A stretch of DNA of 64,000 nucleotides, from positions 80,934 to 144,933 of the forward strand of contig CACRXP010001140.1 in NCBI GenBank assembly GCA_902702965.1. The letters run 5' to 3'. This DNA comes from Spirometra erinaceieuropaei (lineage: Eukaryota > Platyhelminthes > Cestoda > Diphyllobothriidea > Diphyllobothriidae). Both the position numbers and the translations under genes were made by a program. The notes under the pieces were generated by a model. That model was not told where the DNA came from, made no database searches, and saw only the letters and a list, made by a program, of their open reading frames with translations. Below, piece by piece: positions 1-11,363 of this stretch (the stretch's first letter is position 1; each line of letters begins with the position of its first letter).

Positions 1-65
1 CAAGGGCTATTAAGTCACTAACACTCATCATCCCCACGCCGCCCGCATGAGAAGGTCGGCGGGTG

Positions 66-1841
66 TTAGTCGTCAGGGCTAGGGGAGGGGGGTAAGAGAG
101 TCTTTGAGTAATGATCTTGGGTTGAGTACACGGAGTACCCATAATCGTGATTAGGGATTTGAGGCGGCATGGCTTCATCACTTGGGGTTGGCTTTGGCCA
201 CGGCAGCGAAAGCGCTTGTGTCAGAGTTTTCTGACAGCATAACACCGGATTCACTAACCGTATAGCTACTGCCTCTGCCGTTGCTAGTATCCGTTGGCGT
301 AGGCCTTTAGAGAAGCATGCTGGTGTCCGGTAGACAACCTGAAATGCTTTCTTGGCATCGACTCGGTGGTTCGTATCGATTAAACGCGCGAGAATAGAAC
401 TCGAAATCGACCGGGTCTCACCTCTGTCTAGCCAGGCGGGCATATGTTCACGTACCCTCTTTACCAGGCGTCTCGTTGTGCGGCCGATGTATCCTGCTCC
501 ACAGGAGCAAATGAATGAATAAATGCACATTGATGTGGCCTCCAACGGTAGTCTGTCTTTACCTCCCAAACGTAGGAGGGGAGAGTTTGTGAAGCATACG
601 CATAAATTCGCCGCAGGGAATGCCCTCGTGATAGCTGTAGTTAAGCGCCGTCGGACTAGTTCGCTCTCTGCGTCTCCTCTAAAAGGCAATCTTATGAATA
701 CATCTTTCTTTTCCGCAGTCGCAACAGTGGGCTTTTCAACGCGTTCCCCAATATTTCGGAGGATAAATCTATCTGGGTATCCGTTCTCCCAAAGTGTGTT
801 CCGCAGCTGTTGAAGTTCTTCTTCAATAGCTTCACGTGAGCAGATGCGTCTCACTCTAGCCGCCAATCCCTGGACTAAATTCCGTTTGATGTTAAGGGGG
901 ACAAAACTGTGGAAATTAACGTATTGTCCCGTCCAGGTTTTCTTTCGGAACACCCTGCGCTGGATAGACCCATCCTCTTGACTGTGCAGAAGGACATCGA
1001 GAAAGGCAAGTTCGTTATCTGTCTCGGTCTCTGCAGTGAACTTAAGCGAGGGGTGCGCACTGTTGAACTTTTGGACAAGCTCCTCGGTATCGATGGTACC
1101 ATCCGTCAGGCAGAAGATATCGTCCACGTACCGACGGTAGAAGACGAGGCCATTAATGGTCTCTTGCAAGCTTGTTTTCTCGACTTTGCCCATAAAAACA
1201 TTTGCAAGGAACGGTCCAAGCGGTGATCCCATTGCCACACCATCTACCTGCCTGTATAATTGACCATTGCACAGAAATTGGACATTTTGTGTGCAAAGCG
1301 TCAGTAGTTCTTTAAGCGTTTTCACAGGCATGTCTATGGCGTAGTTCGTATCACGAATAACATCACACAGATAGTTTATTGTTTCTGCCACGGGTACGTT
1401 GGTAAACAGCGATGATACATCCAGTGATAACATCCTCCGTCCGCCAACGTTCATATTTTTGATAGCTTCGACGAACTCAAAGGAGTCTTTTAAACTTCGA
1501 GGATATAGGTAACTTTGCAATGGCTTTAGTTTTTCCACTAACCATTTTGCAACGGTATGATAGGGCGAATTCCTCATATCCAAGATTGGACGTAGAGGCA
1601 GCCCTTGTTTGTGAATTTTAGGAAGGCCGTACATTCTAGGTATTGTCGAGCCCACCGGTCTCAGTCGTTCATACTCTTTGCTAGACAAATGGCCTACTTT
1701 GCAGAGATCTTTGAGAATAGTCGTCAGCTGACCCTCGACAGCCTCCGTGCGATCCTTATCTTTCTCAGAACCGGGTTTAGATAAGTCTAAAGATGCTCTT
1801 ACGGGATGTGACAGTAATCGGAGAGGAATGAGTCGGGGAGA
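66..1841 (-). CDS. Penelope-like retroelement: reverse transcriptase + GIY-YIG endonuclease, 5'-truncated
   Basis: The frame is open from just after a TAG at 1842-1844 to a TAA at 66-68 (591 codons). There is no ATG near its start; counting from a TTG at 1688 gives 540 residues, and residue numbers below use that. RT motifs visible: an RLYGLPKIHK-like block at 9-27, motif A LDVSSLFTNVP (Asp90), motif B GVAMGSPLGPFLANVFM (150-166) and the catalytic box YVDD (187-190). The GIY-YIG domain follows at about 388-480, with IYSF, GYIGRTT, REH (413-415) and a candidate catalytic Glu near 472 in AEAVAIRLVNP. This order, RT then C-terminal GIY-YIG, defines canonical Penelope-like elements, which prime at DNA ends or nicks. 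The N-terminal RT extension and initiator Met are missing, so the copy is probably 5'-truncated, but the frame carries no internal stop, suggesting a young insertion. It lies in the sense orientation within, or just beyond, intron 4 of the ELAV-like gene. Confidence 0.93.
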   Translation of the reverse strand, partial: SPRLIPLRLLSHPVRASLDLSKPGSEKDKDRTEAVEGQLTTILKDLCKVGHLSSKEYERLRPVGSTIPRMYGLPKIHKQGLPLRPILDMRNSPYHTVAKWLVEKLKPLQSYLYPRSLKDSFEFVEAIKNMNVGGRRMLSLDVSSLFTNVPVAETINYLCDVIRDTNYAIDMPVKTLKELLTLCTQNVQFLCNGQLYRQVDGVAMGSPLGPFLANVFMGKVEKTSLQETINGLVFYRRYVDDIFCLTDGTIDTEELVQKFNSAHPSLKFTAETETDNELAFLDVLLHSQEDGSIQRRVFRKKTWTGQYVNFHSFVPLNIKRNLVQGLAARVRRICSREAIEEELQQLRNTLWENGYPDRFILRNIGERVEKPTVATAEKKDVFIRLPFRGDAESELVRRRLTTAITRAFPAANLCVCFTNSPLLRLGGKDRLPLEATSMCIYSFICSCGAGYIGRTTRRLVKRVREHMPAWLDRGETRSISSSILARLIDTNHRVDAKKAFQVVYRTPACFSKGLRQRILATAEAVAIRLVNPVLCCQKTLTQALSLPWPKPTPSDEAMPPQIPNHDYGYSVYSTQDHYSKTLLPPSPSPDD

Positions 1842-2267
1842 CTAACTTAACGGAGTACTGATCCCCTGTTCAGGCAAGCCTTTACGATAAAATAAACGGT
1901 TTTTGCCATTGATATAATGAAAGATTTCACTAAATTGTTTGACCTCCTACGCCAATGACTGTTCTTGATTCAAACCCCAACGTGATTTGGAAATGAGCCC
2001 GCACCTTGCCTTTATGGATGAATGTAGTTTATGTAGCTGTCTGAAGGCTTTAAGATGCAGCTCTTGAACACTAGTGAAACAATCGGACGTGAGCTCACTT
2101 GCTTTGGCGTGTTTTATCGACTCGGTAAAAAATAAGACAATTCTCGGGAAAGCAGGGATAGTGGATTATGGCAGCAACGACAGATACCCCCATCATAAGG
2201 CTCTCGACAACTTTTATGAATCTCAAAAAGCAAGAGCCGACCCTTGGCGACCGCTACTATCTACAAG
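1842..2267. other. unannotated spacer
   Basis: No coding or structural feature recognised. It may contain 5' remnants of the adjacent PLE, but no PLE frame continues past the TAG at 1842-1844. Confidence 0.5.
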
Positions 2268-3240
2268 ATACGGTGGATCTGCTTATTCATGAAATGTCAA
2301 CCGAAATTCTAAAATGCGTTCTTGACTCGAAAAGATTACTTAAATTGAGTTGTAATGTTAAACATCATGTAGCATAAGCTTAGGATAATTCAGTTACATC
2401 AGGATGTCAGCTTTAAAGAGAAATTCTCTACGAACGCCTGTAAAAATTAAAATCCTGAAAAAGTAAAAACTTAAGTAGTATGACCTTTTCCCATCGTTTA
2501 TCTGTGCTCCTATAAATTCAGGTATATTTTGTGAAAAGCATGTATAAAATTTCCAATCTTTTATGCATACTGTAGAAAATTACGTCTTCTCCAAATGGTA
2601 CGCTTAAAAGAAGGGTGTAATTCGGTTTTGAAAAACTTTTCCAATTTACAAATAAATGTGAATCCGACCTACCGTTACACTTGCATTCAGGGTACATTTT
2701 TCGTGTACAGAAAACCCCACATTCCCCTACGGTACTATGAGAATACCATATGAGGTTCATGGAATTTGACAATGGAGTTGAACACCATTGTAAACTTTAC
2801 AAGCAACATTATTAAATGCATAGACAAGATGTTTTGCCAACCGGCATTCTTCGATCTTAAAAAAGCTTATAATTAAAACTTTCTGAAAACCTTATTATAC
2901 TCTAGCTTTAAGCATAACATCTGAAGAAGACGTAATGTTCTACCAAATGAGTAAGAAGCTGAATATTTTATACACGTTTTCTATAAAATATATTTGGATT
3001 TATAAGGAGATCAAAAAACGACCAGAAAAAGTCATACTATTAAGTAACTACTTTTTCCAGAATGTGATTTTTCCAAGCGGCCAAGAAGAATTTCTTCCAA
3101 AAGATGACATCCTGGAGAAAGTGAATTATTATAGGATTATCCTGCACCGTGATTATTGTTGCAATTTTAATTAAGCAATCTTTTTGAGTAAAAAACTTAC
3201 TTTGGACTTTCGGGCGAGATTTCATAAGTTAGCACATCGA
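2268..3240. repeat. foldback element, copy A (about 970 bp)
   Basis: Diverged copy of the long-inverted-repeat family described at 28765-29759. The left arm starts with a degenerate form of the family terminus and contains ATTCATGAAATGTCAACCG. The right arm ends near GAGATTTCATAAGTTAGC, its reverse complement. The arms hold the diagnostic internal blocks ('ATTTTCGATGG'-like, 'TCTTCTCCAAATGG'-like) and flank an A/T-rich centre. No coding capacity. Confidence 0.7.
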
Positions 3241-3645
3241 CTATGCCTGTTAAGTAATTTCCCGTTCACGAGCTTACAGTAACCAATAAGCTAAAATGAC
3301 AGCTCGGCCAGCCGGCCCACAGGGAATTCCGCCATTATAGCCGAAGAAGCCGACATGAAATAACATCGCCGCATGTAGCGAGAGTAGCCAGTCTTTTCTT
3401 AAGTAGGTCATCACTGCAGCAGCGACTAAAGGTCTGATGGGAAAGAGTGTGGAAACAGCTTTTTTATGGGCCGCAGGATGACTGATTATTCTGGCCAAAT
3501 GGATATCCGACCTGTTTTACAAAAATTAACTCAGACGGCAGAGACAACCACGAAGCCTCCATTCCAATGGGAATAAAGCGCCGCGGACATTCTATTCATT
3601 GCCGTACATTCAAGGAGCTTCTGGAACAAGTTCCTGAAAATTAAA
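3241..3645. other. unannotated spacer before PLE fragment
   Basis: Nothing recognised. Part of it may be decayed upstream PLE sequence, because the GIY-YIG fragment that follows must once have been preceded by an RT domain, but no RT motif is legible. Confidence 0.4.
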
Positions 3646-4059
3646 ATGCTTTGGCGTTTCCACTGTCCGCAAGCCGCATCCCGCCTATGCGCAGCGGTGC
3701 TCAAAGAACAACCAACTAATGTCATCTACCGCATTCCATGGGCCAACTGCTTCTGTGTTTACGTTGGTCTTTCAGGTCGACGTCTCGGGACTCGCTGTAA
3801 CGAGCATAAGTTAGCACTTCGCCGACGTGACATCCTGTTCTTCGCGTTTGCGCACGACTTTGAGTATGACCATCTCCTCAGTTGGGATGGTACTGAAGTG
3901 GTCGCAATGGCTAACACCAGACAAGCGCGAGAATTCCTCGAAGCTTGGCATTCTGGCACGACCATCATCAACCGCCACTTCGATCTAGACGCTCACTACG
4001 AGGGTTTACATACACGCTCATTGACTTTTTCCTACGCCCCCACAACTGCTAATCCCTAG
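3646..4059 (+). pseudogene. Penelope-like element, GIY-YIG domain fragment
   Basis: A 137-residue frame ending at a TAG. From about residue 26 it reads as the PLE-type GIY-YIG nuclease: VIYRIPWANCFCVYVG (26-41), GRR...R...EHKLALRR (44-60), then REFLEAWHSG (95-104) and a terminal INRHFDLDAHYEGL. The RT domain that should precede it is absent, so this is a 5'-truncated dead copy. It differs in sequence from the GIY-YIG domain at 66-1841 and belongs to another PLE lineage. The 5' border of the coding match is near 3660; the ATG at 3646 is unlikely to be a real start. No function is expected in the host. Confidence 0.85.
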
Positions 4060-4493
4060 TCGCCCACGTAGAATTTCACTGTTTCGCCACCCCCGCCCTC
4101 CATGCTGCACGGCGAACCACAACCGAAACCCCCTAACACTTCCAACGCCAGCGCACTGACCCTTGATCTACTTTCGCATCATTGACCGGCCGCCCACATG
4201 CCCAGTTATTCCCAATCTCTCAGCCCCCCTGCTTCTTCTACATCACAAGGAGCCCTAACACTTCTCCTTTCCCTCTGCCTATCCCAAAGTATACCATAAC
4301 TCAGTGCCCACCCCTCTCAATCCCTAACTTTCCGTGGCTCTCTGTCCAGTCCCGCCAATCTCACTTTCTCCTCCGTTCATTCTGTTTGAGGACGGGTTGG
4401 TGTCACCAACTTGAAAATTCACAAGCACAACTCGATTTTCCGAATAGCCCCCTCTTTTCTTTATATCATATCCGAATGCACCCTTCGCCACCG
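4060..4493. other. C/T-rich spacer, probable PLE 3' flank
   Basis: Pyrimidine-rich on the plus strand with short runs such as CCCCC and CTCTC. It follows the stop of the PLE fragment and is probably its 3' UTR. A long plus-strand frame across 4182-4718 runs on into a SINE and is not considered a gene. Confidence 0.45.
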
Positions 4494-4800
4494 ATCGTTC
4501 TTACGGAACTCACGCGTCTCATTGTGCCTTACGTGCTCCCTCTCTCAAGCCCAACCATCAACCACACGGCGGCGTCCGATATAGACAGAAAACTGTTAAT
4601 ATTCCCGATCGTAGCAGACAGGACAACGTGCTCGTGGCCCAATGGTAGAGTCCCAAACTCCATGACCATAGATCCCGGGTTCGAATCTCAAGTGATCCAC
4701 ACTTGGGTTTGGGTATGATTGTCTGATTAGGTTAATAAGTCAGAAATGGCCATTCCAGCCTACCTTGCCTTTGTCGGAATCAACTTATTTGCACACATAT
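4494..4800 (+). mobile_element. tRNA-derived SINE, family A
   Basis: The head starts near CGATCGTTCTTACGGAACTC. At about 4628-4690 a tRNA-like part carries an A-box-like GTGGCCCAATGGTAGAG and a B-box GGTTCGAATC, the internal Pol III promoter elements. The tail has GGGTATGATTGTCTG and AAGTCAGAAATGGCCATTCC and then a short AT-repeat. Head, tRNA part and tail recur elsewhere in the window (41.7, 43.2, 52.0, 62.2 kb). It is a non-autonomous retroposon; which element mobilises it is unknown. Confidence 0.75.
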
Positions 4801-4886
4801 ATATAAGATAGAAGCGAAGATTCGAGTCCCCGGACATAAATGAGAAGAAGAGGCGGTCTCAGGAACCATGGTTGCATTGTCCTGAC

Positions 4887-4917
4887 GTTTCAAAAGCAGG
4901 TAAGCTTTCATCGTCGG
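4887..4917 (-). other. 31-nt CTGATGA-type hairpin motif
   Basis: On the minus strand: heptamer CCGACGA, one T, stem halves GAAAGC and GCTTTT (six pairs, one G-U) around a 6-nt loop, then GAAAC. Same geometry as the copies at PLE 3' ends. The stem sequence differs from most copies but pairing is kept. Confidence 0.6.
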
Positions 4918-5307
4918 GGGTGAGTATCGTACAGCGTCAGAGAGTATGCACAGGGGGTTGGATAAAAGTCATGTTAACACGATGTTAATTGTACGAGTGT
5001 AGTCGCTAATCGGCTTTGAAGCTAATTGCCCGCATACGCACTGGGATCGTCCCTGTAGTCGACGGAGCAGAGCGGGAGGGAGGGCGACTGCTATCCATCT
5101 GTCCGTCTCTCGTCGGGGGCGGCCTCTGAAAGTTGATGGCCATCGTCCGCATATGTATATATGTTGAATAGTTGGCGAAACGTGCATTCCAAGATGATAT
5201 AATTAAAAGGGGAGGCTCTTCCAAAAATCGAGTTTTACCTGTGACTTTTCAAGTTGGTGACAGCACCAGATCGGTGAAGCTTCCATCTACCACATTATAT
5301 ATACATA

Positions 5308-5500
5308 CAATAAGCCTTAAACAGTACTGTATCAATCTACCCGCATTTTCTGTCGTCCCTCCTCGCTGCTATTAGGACTTGGTCGACTTCGGCCTGGTAA
5401 ATGGTTGCCTGTTCGTGACCTTTGCCACCCATACGGAGCTTGCTTGCTTCGTGAAGCCAATAGATCGGTGTGCGCCCATTCCTGATTGATATATATATAT
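5308..5500. repeat. dispersed repeat X, copy 1
   Basis: About 190 bp matching two copies at 21.79-22.20 kb. It ends against a (TA)n run at about 5490-5508. Read on the minus strand one frame gives NGRTPIYWLHEASKLRM and KGHEQATIYQAEV, seen with small changes in the other copies. The protein is not recognised. A simple-repeat tail would fit a retroposon. Confidence 0.6.
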
Positions 5501-5585
5501 ATATATCCGTTTCCTCTATCATCTTCCGAAGAAAACGAAGACGAAAAGAGGGCTAGTGCATGGGAAAAACTGAATCTATACTGAC

Positions 5586-5616
5586 GTTTCGGAAACTTCC
5601 TCATTCCCATCATTAG
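5586..5616 (-). other. 31-nt CTGATGA-type hairpin motif
   Basis: On the minus strand: CTAATGA, T, stem halves GGGAAT and GTTTCC (six pairs with two G-U) around a 6-nt loop, then GAAAC. Marks a decayed PLE 3' end. Confidence 0.6.
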
Positions 5617-6475
<859 letters not shown>

Positions 6476-6769
6476 TTAAAGTGGATGGAGCAGAAAAGGG
6501 TCAAGCTTAAATTTTAGTAATCTCAGATGGGTACTGAAAAGCAAACTTCCTGCAACCTGTACGGGGTCATTGAGTGTTGAAGATTTTATCACGGCCTAGG
6601 TGCCCGCCCAGCCTACTGGAACGTATGGAATCTTCCAAATCTCATGTATTAAGCTGCCTGTCCAAGGACGATTTTTTAAGAAATCAATCTAGAACCCGCC
6701 AGATTACAACCAGGCTCATAATCTGCCAAAACACTTACCAATTACGCAAGCCTGGTGGTCATCTTTTGG

Positions 6770-7040
6770 ATTTAAAATTGATTACTTAGAAAATCTTGCG
6801 TAGACAGTCAGCTTAATTTATCCGATTTAGTGGATTCCGTGCGCTGCTATAGGCTGCATGAGCAACTAGCTCGAGATATGATCAAACTGACGGTCTTTGG
6901 CAAGGCCTCGTAATTCGAGTGGTCAGAGGCTTAACTGTACTCCCGCCTTCTCTTTGCTGACCCGCGTTCGAATTCCACTGGTGTACATGGGTTTTTCACA
7001 GTAAGGTCAAAATAAATCAACCAGAGTCTGCCAAAAAATT
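6770..7040 (+). mobile_element. tRNA-related SINE, family B
   Basis: The body matches 13060-13385. The tRNA-like part begins GGCCTCGTAATTCGAGTGG (about 6904) and has a B-box GCGTTCGAATTCC near 6967, followed by the shared TTTTCACAGTAAGGTCAA segment. The shared A-box-like and B-box-like blocks support a Pol III-type SINE. Confidence 0.65.
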
Positions 7041-8282
7041 GTTAAATACAAGATTTTACGAGACGTAAAGGTTTAAAGGGAAAACGAGTGCAAACTCTGT
7101 TTTTGGCCTCAGATATGGGGTCAAACGCCGTCAGATCTCCATGATGTAGGCCACATATGATTATGTGTATATGTAGACATGCACATATGTATGCTTAAGC
7201 ATGCATAAACAAATACTTCTCATAATCTGGGCTGAGATTTTTGCGAAAGCTCTGCTCTACATGCGAAGGAAAGAGGTTAGCATTGAGCCATGAAAGAAAA
7301 GGACCTGGAGGATGGGGCTTAAAATGTTCATTCAGCTGAGGTAGGTTCGCGGGTGGGGTCATAAGTTTATTGGATTCTATGCCTGTTCAAAGCGTACCAC
7401 AAAAGATGCTATGCATATTCAAATATATGAGTGTTTTTAAGCATTCACGCCCAACGTCTGCTGTAGTGGAAAATCATCAGTCTTGGTACACCTAGAAGGA
7501 GGAGGCACGATCGCCGTGTGAGTGCTTTTATTTGCCTGACCTTTCGGATTCTTACCCGATTCCATCATCAGATACAGTCGTAGATAATGGTGCTAGTGGC
7601 ACATAGGACTTAGTAGTCAAAGAATGCCATTGTCATGCGACCAAATATTTATCCCTATAAGCAGCTCCCATAATCATATTTAAGCACATTAACTGCTTAG
7701 TTGTTGTTAACTGCCTTGAGGTCATCGTCGCTGTTGACTTTTGGTGTGATGATTACTCAGGAATTTTCTTTTTTAGCAATATCCCCAGAACTGCCATTCG
7801 TTCATCCTCTCTACCAGTGTTTTCAGTTAGTTTTTATAGGCTGCGGGTCGGAAAACCTCTACTCAAGCAGATCGCAGCTTGCGCGACAGTCAGCTTTTGT
7901 GAGAATTTTGACCATGTTAAAATTGATAGAGTGGTGGAAGTCTTGTCAGGTGAAGCACCACCTGGAAATTGGCGTCATTCCCCCTCACCGGGTTGCGTGC
8001 CCGGACACCCGCGTTCAGACTAGTCATCCAGCCCTTCCGACAAATTTTCTTGGCCCACAACTGCATTTGATTGGATGAACGACTACAGAAGTTTCCTGGC
8101 ATGACAGTGAACCTTTCGACTCAATAACCCAGTGCCTGACTGTTTTTTTCTGTTCTGTGCACAATTTCAAATGCAATTAGTGTGAGAAGGTGGCTAAGAA
8201 CTCTTTGAACCTTTTTGGCAAATGGCAGTGTCCGCCAAAACTGAGGGCCGGTTGGGTTGATCCCATGTCTGCCCTACGCACG
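7041..8282. other. intronic sequence without recognised gene
   Basis: It contains the 3' end of a PLE on the minus strand (motif at 7541-7571). No RT or GIY-YIG coding sequence is legible around it. Small plus-strand frames at 7701-8078 show nothing recognisable. Confidence 0.5.
7541..7571 (-). other. 31-nt CTGATGA-type hairpin motif
   Basis: On the minus strand: perfect CTGATGA, T, stem halves GGAATC and GAATCC (five of six positions pair), then GAAAG. Followed on that strand by a short tail ending near GCGATCGTGCC, as in other PLE 3' ends. Confidence 0.65.
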
Positions 8283-9610
8283 TACAGCAAGCGCCCGATC
8301 TCACGAAATGTTGCCAAAATTTGAAATGTGTTTTCGATTAGAAACGGTCACTTAGGTGAGGTTATAATACTAATTATCATGCGGCATTATTTTATAATAT
8401 TTCGGACTTGCCTGGGTGTTGACTTTTGAATGCACTTCCATTCGACCTGCGGAAACTGCACTTTGTTATAAGTGACCGCTTAACTAGCATGCGTTTTTTA
8501 CATTGATTTTCGATGATTGTACACATTTAAGTATATTTTATACAAAATATGTACAACATTATGCTTTCTTTTACTCGTTTGGTAGATAATGCCGTTGCCT
8601 TCACATGTTATACCGAAAAAAATGTATGTTAAGGTTTTGAAAAAAGTTCGCAATTCCCGAATAATTTTGAGTGAGATCAGCCGTTGCAATATGGCTTCGC
8701 GACTTCAGTCTACAAGGTGCATGCTTTCCGCGTAAGGGAAATCATATGTTCCAAATCGAAAACGTATTTCAAAACTTTGGCAACATTTCGTGAGATCGGT
8801 GCCTCACGATATCTGCACCTGTTGACAGACATGCACGGATACTCTTTCTCTCTGAGTACATTAAGACTTGCAAAACAGGCATGGAACTACCGATATTTTA
8901 AAATTTCAGAGAGGTTTCGAGACTACGAAGTCGATCGGTCGACACCCAAATGGAGCATGGCGACAAACATTCTAGAAGTTAAGCCCTTCTGAATGAATCA
9001 TAGGTCGATAATAAAAACTTTTTTAAGGTCATATTAAAATCATCCATTTTTACAGCACCCGGGATCATTGATCATATGCACGCACATATTTCTATAAAAT
9101 ACATTTGAAGTTATAAGACCATCGGAAACCAACGAGGAAAATGCATGCTTATTGAGTATGCATTTATTATCGAGCGCAGTTTCTGAAGGACATCAAAAAA
9201 GGAGTTATTTCAGAAGTCAGCATCCTGGCAAGTCCTGTATACTATAAGATTATGCCGCATGATAATCGACATTACAATACCACCTAAGTAATCCTTTCTG
9301 AATGAGAACGCATTTCAAAATTTAGAACACATTTTCTGAGATCGGCCCCTCACTGTTCTGTATCTGTTTACATAGTTGTATGGATGACTGTTTTCTCTGA
9401 GTTGCGTCGGCTTGCGTTTTGTAGGGCATGAGATAACTGAGATTTGAAGATTTTGGAGAGTTTTCAAAGCTACTGAGTCGACTGGTCGACTTCCAAATAA
9501 AATGTTGGCCTATCAGTTAAACTCCTTCAAAACGAATCATAAACAAATAACAAAAAGCTTCTTTTGAGGTCATAAGAAAATCATCCATTTGCACGCACAT
9601 ATTTTTCAAA
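8283..9610. repeat. foldback element, copy B, with internal tandem duplication
   Basis: The left arm begins near TACAGCAAGCGCCCGATCTC. Right-terminus sequence appears twice, near 8761-8812 and near 9307-9356. Each is followed by about 250 bp of matching flank (for example GAATCAT at 8995 and 9534). The offset is 539-546 bp, so part of the element plus flank was duplicated in tandem and then diverged. Confidence 0.65.
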
Positions 9611-11051
9611 AAAATCTTTAGTTCCCACTGGGTAACAATGATATATTTTATCTCCGCATTCATTTGGAACCTCTGCAAGATAGGTAAACGCCCCGGGGAG
9701 GTAACAAATGTCCGCCAATTACTACACAAGCTCCTTGTTTTACACACCGCTCGGAAGGCCAAAAAAAGCGTTTTCCGAGTCCAGTCCAGTTACAAATTAT
9801 AGCGGAAGTTAAAGCAGCTTGCGAGATGGGTTCACGGAAAATGAGTAAAATTTATTGTTACCCTCAATTTTGGATAAAATTTATGTAACGTGCACTTGCC
9901 TACAACAACCCACATAAGGCAAAGAACTCATTGTGAATTTACTGAGAATTTTTTGACACTATTTTAAGTGAAAATACTGCCCAGATGAACGTGCAAGACT
10001 GATCCACTTAAAATAGGATTCAGATCACCCACCGCACGATAACATGATGTAATTAGGGGGTAGAAAATTATGGGATGCTTATGCGAATTGCACACTCAGG
10101 CATTACTGTTTAATTAGTGCGTGATCATTTTCGACGCGTTCATAAATCATATGACATTAAGAAAGAAGAACAAGTTGTGCACTTGTCCACATAGTTATCG
10201 CATAGATAACTACGTTAATCCCGAGTTAGTCGTCCGGTGGGGAAATAGTTTGATCTCTGTTGTTTTTAGAATTGTATGTATTTTTAACGACATCTTCATT
10301 TTTTATTAACGTAGTCAATTATGATAGCTTGTTGATGTAGCCGTCAAAATCTGCAGAATAATCTGTATATTTTTAAGCATTTAATGAGCACTATGACAGT
10401 GCTTTATAAAGATCTTAGGAAAGCGCAACTTGTCTTAGGAAAAAAGGTCAGCTAGCTCTGAAAAAGAAAACTCAATATGCACGGGTACTTGCAACCTTGC
10501 AAAGATCAGAACTCTCCTTTCCGTAAAGTGGCCAGCTCGACAAGGCTACAGGCATTAATAATAAAAAGCATGATTTATTTGATCTGCACATGCACAATTA
10601 GAAAGGAACACTCTGCAACACAATGGCAGTGTTTTTTCCGAAAATATTTCCCATGGACGCCTGTAGATACTATAGATCGGAATTCCAACTTGTTGTCGTT
10701 TATAAAGGGACCTGAATATATTCCCTCTACAATTTGGCTAGGAAATGCAGCAGTGGTTGTTCATTCAGTAAGAACATAAGAAAAATTGGTTGATTTTAGG
10801 AGTTTTGACGTTTGCTAGGTGTTCTTAGGCGTTCTTCGGCTTAAATCTTGGCTGATTTGAGAAATGTTTTACAGACTGTCGCTTTTTTATTTCTTCAGAA
10901 GTTATCTACGAAGTTGGAGTAAATCAGTATTTACAAGGTCTGTAGGCACAGACCGAGAATGTTATACATGAAAATTTGTGCCAAAATCCATCAGTCACAT
11001 CGGGTAACCAAGTAATATTCATTAACTGCCGATAGTTAGCTATTATTATAC
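9611..11051. other. intronic AT-rich sequence, nothing recognised
   Basis: Only short frames; no repeat shared with the rest of the window was noticed. Confidence 0.5.
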
Positions 11052-11363
11052 TTTAGCTTAAGGTGACATCATACTAACAGCACAGGCACTAGCCAAAAGC
11101 CCATACACGCGTGTTTCGCCGATGGTTTGCCGCTGCATGGCGCAACTGCGAGGGTTTCGGCTCGTCAGTGGGTCCTCCAGCATTCCCCGACAATTTCTCA
11201 ATTGGAATATCTACCAGAAAACACCCGGGGAATGCTGGGGAACCCGCTGACGAGCCGAACCCCTCGCAGTTGCGTCATGCAGCGGCAAAACATCGGCGAA
11301 ACACGCGTGTATGGGTTTTTGGCTAGTACCTACGCTGTTAGTATGGTATCACCTTACCCTAAA
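11052..11363. repeat. foldback repeat 2 (arms about 130 bp, short loop)
   Basis: The left arm contains AAGGTGACATCATACTAAC, CGCGTGTTTCGCCGATG and GGCTCGTCAG. The right arm contains their near reverse complements (CTGACGAGCC, CATCGGCGAAACACGCG, GTTAGTATGGTATCACCTT). A loop of about 40 bp separates them. The structure suggests a non-autonomous inverted-repeat transposon. Diverged partial relatives lie near 51010-51140 and 57095-57150. Confidence 0.8.

Noticed and set aside
2168..3174. Small frames within foldback copy A
   Set aside because: AT-rich chance frames inside an inverted repeat.
4182..4718. 178-codon plus-strand frame
   Set aside because: Low-complexity pyrimidine-rich translation ending inside a SINE; no domain.
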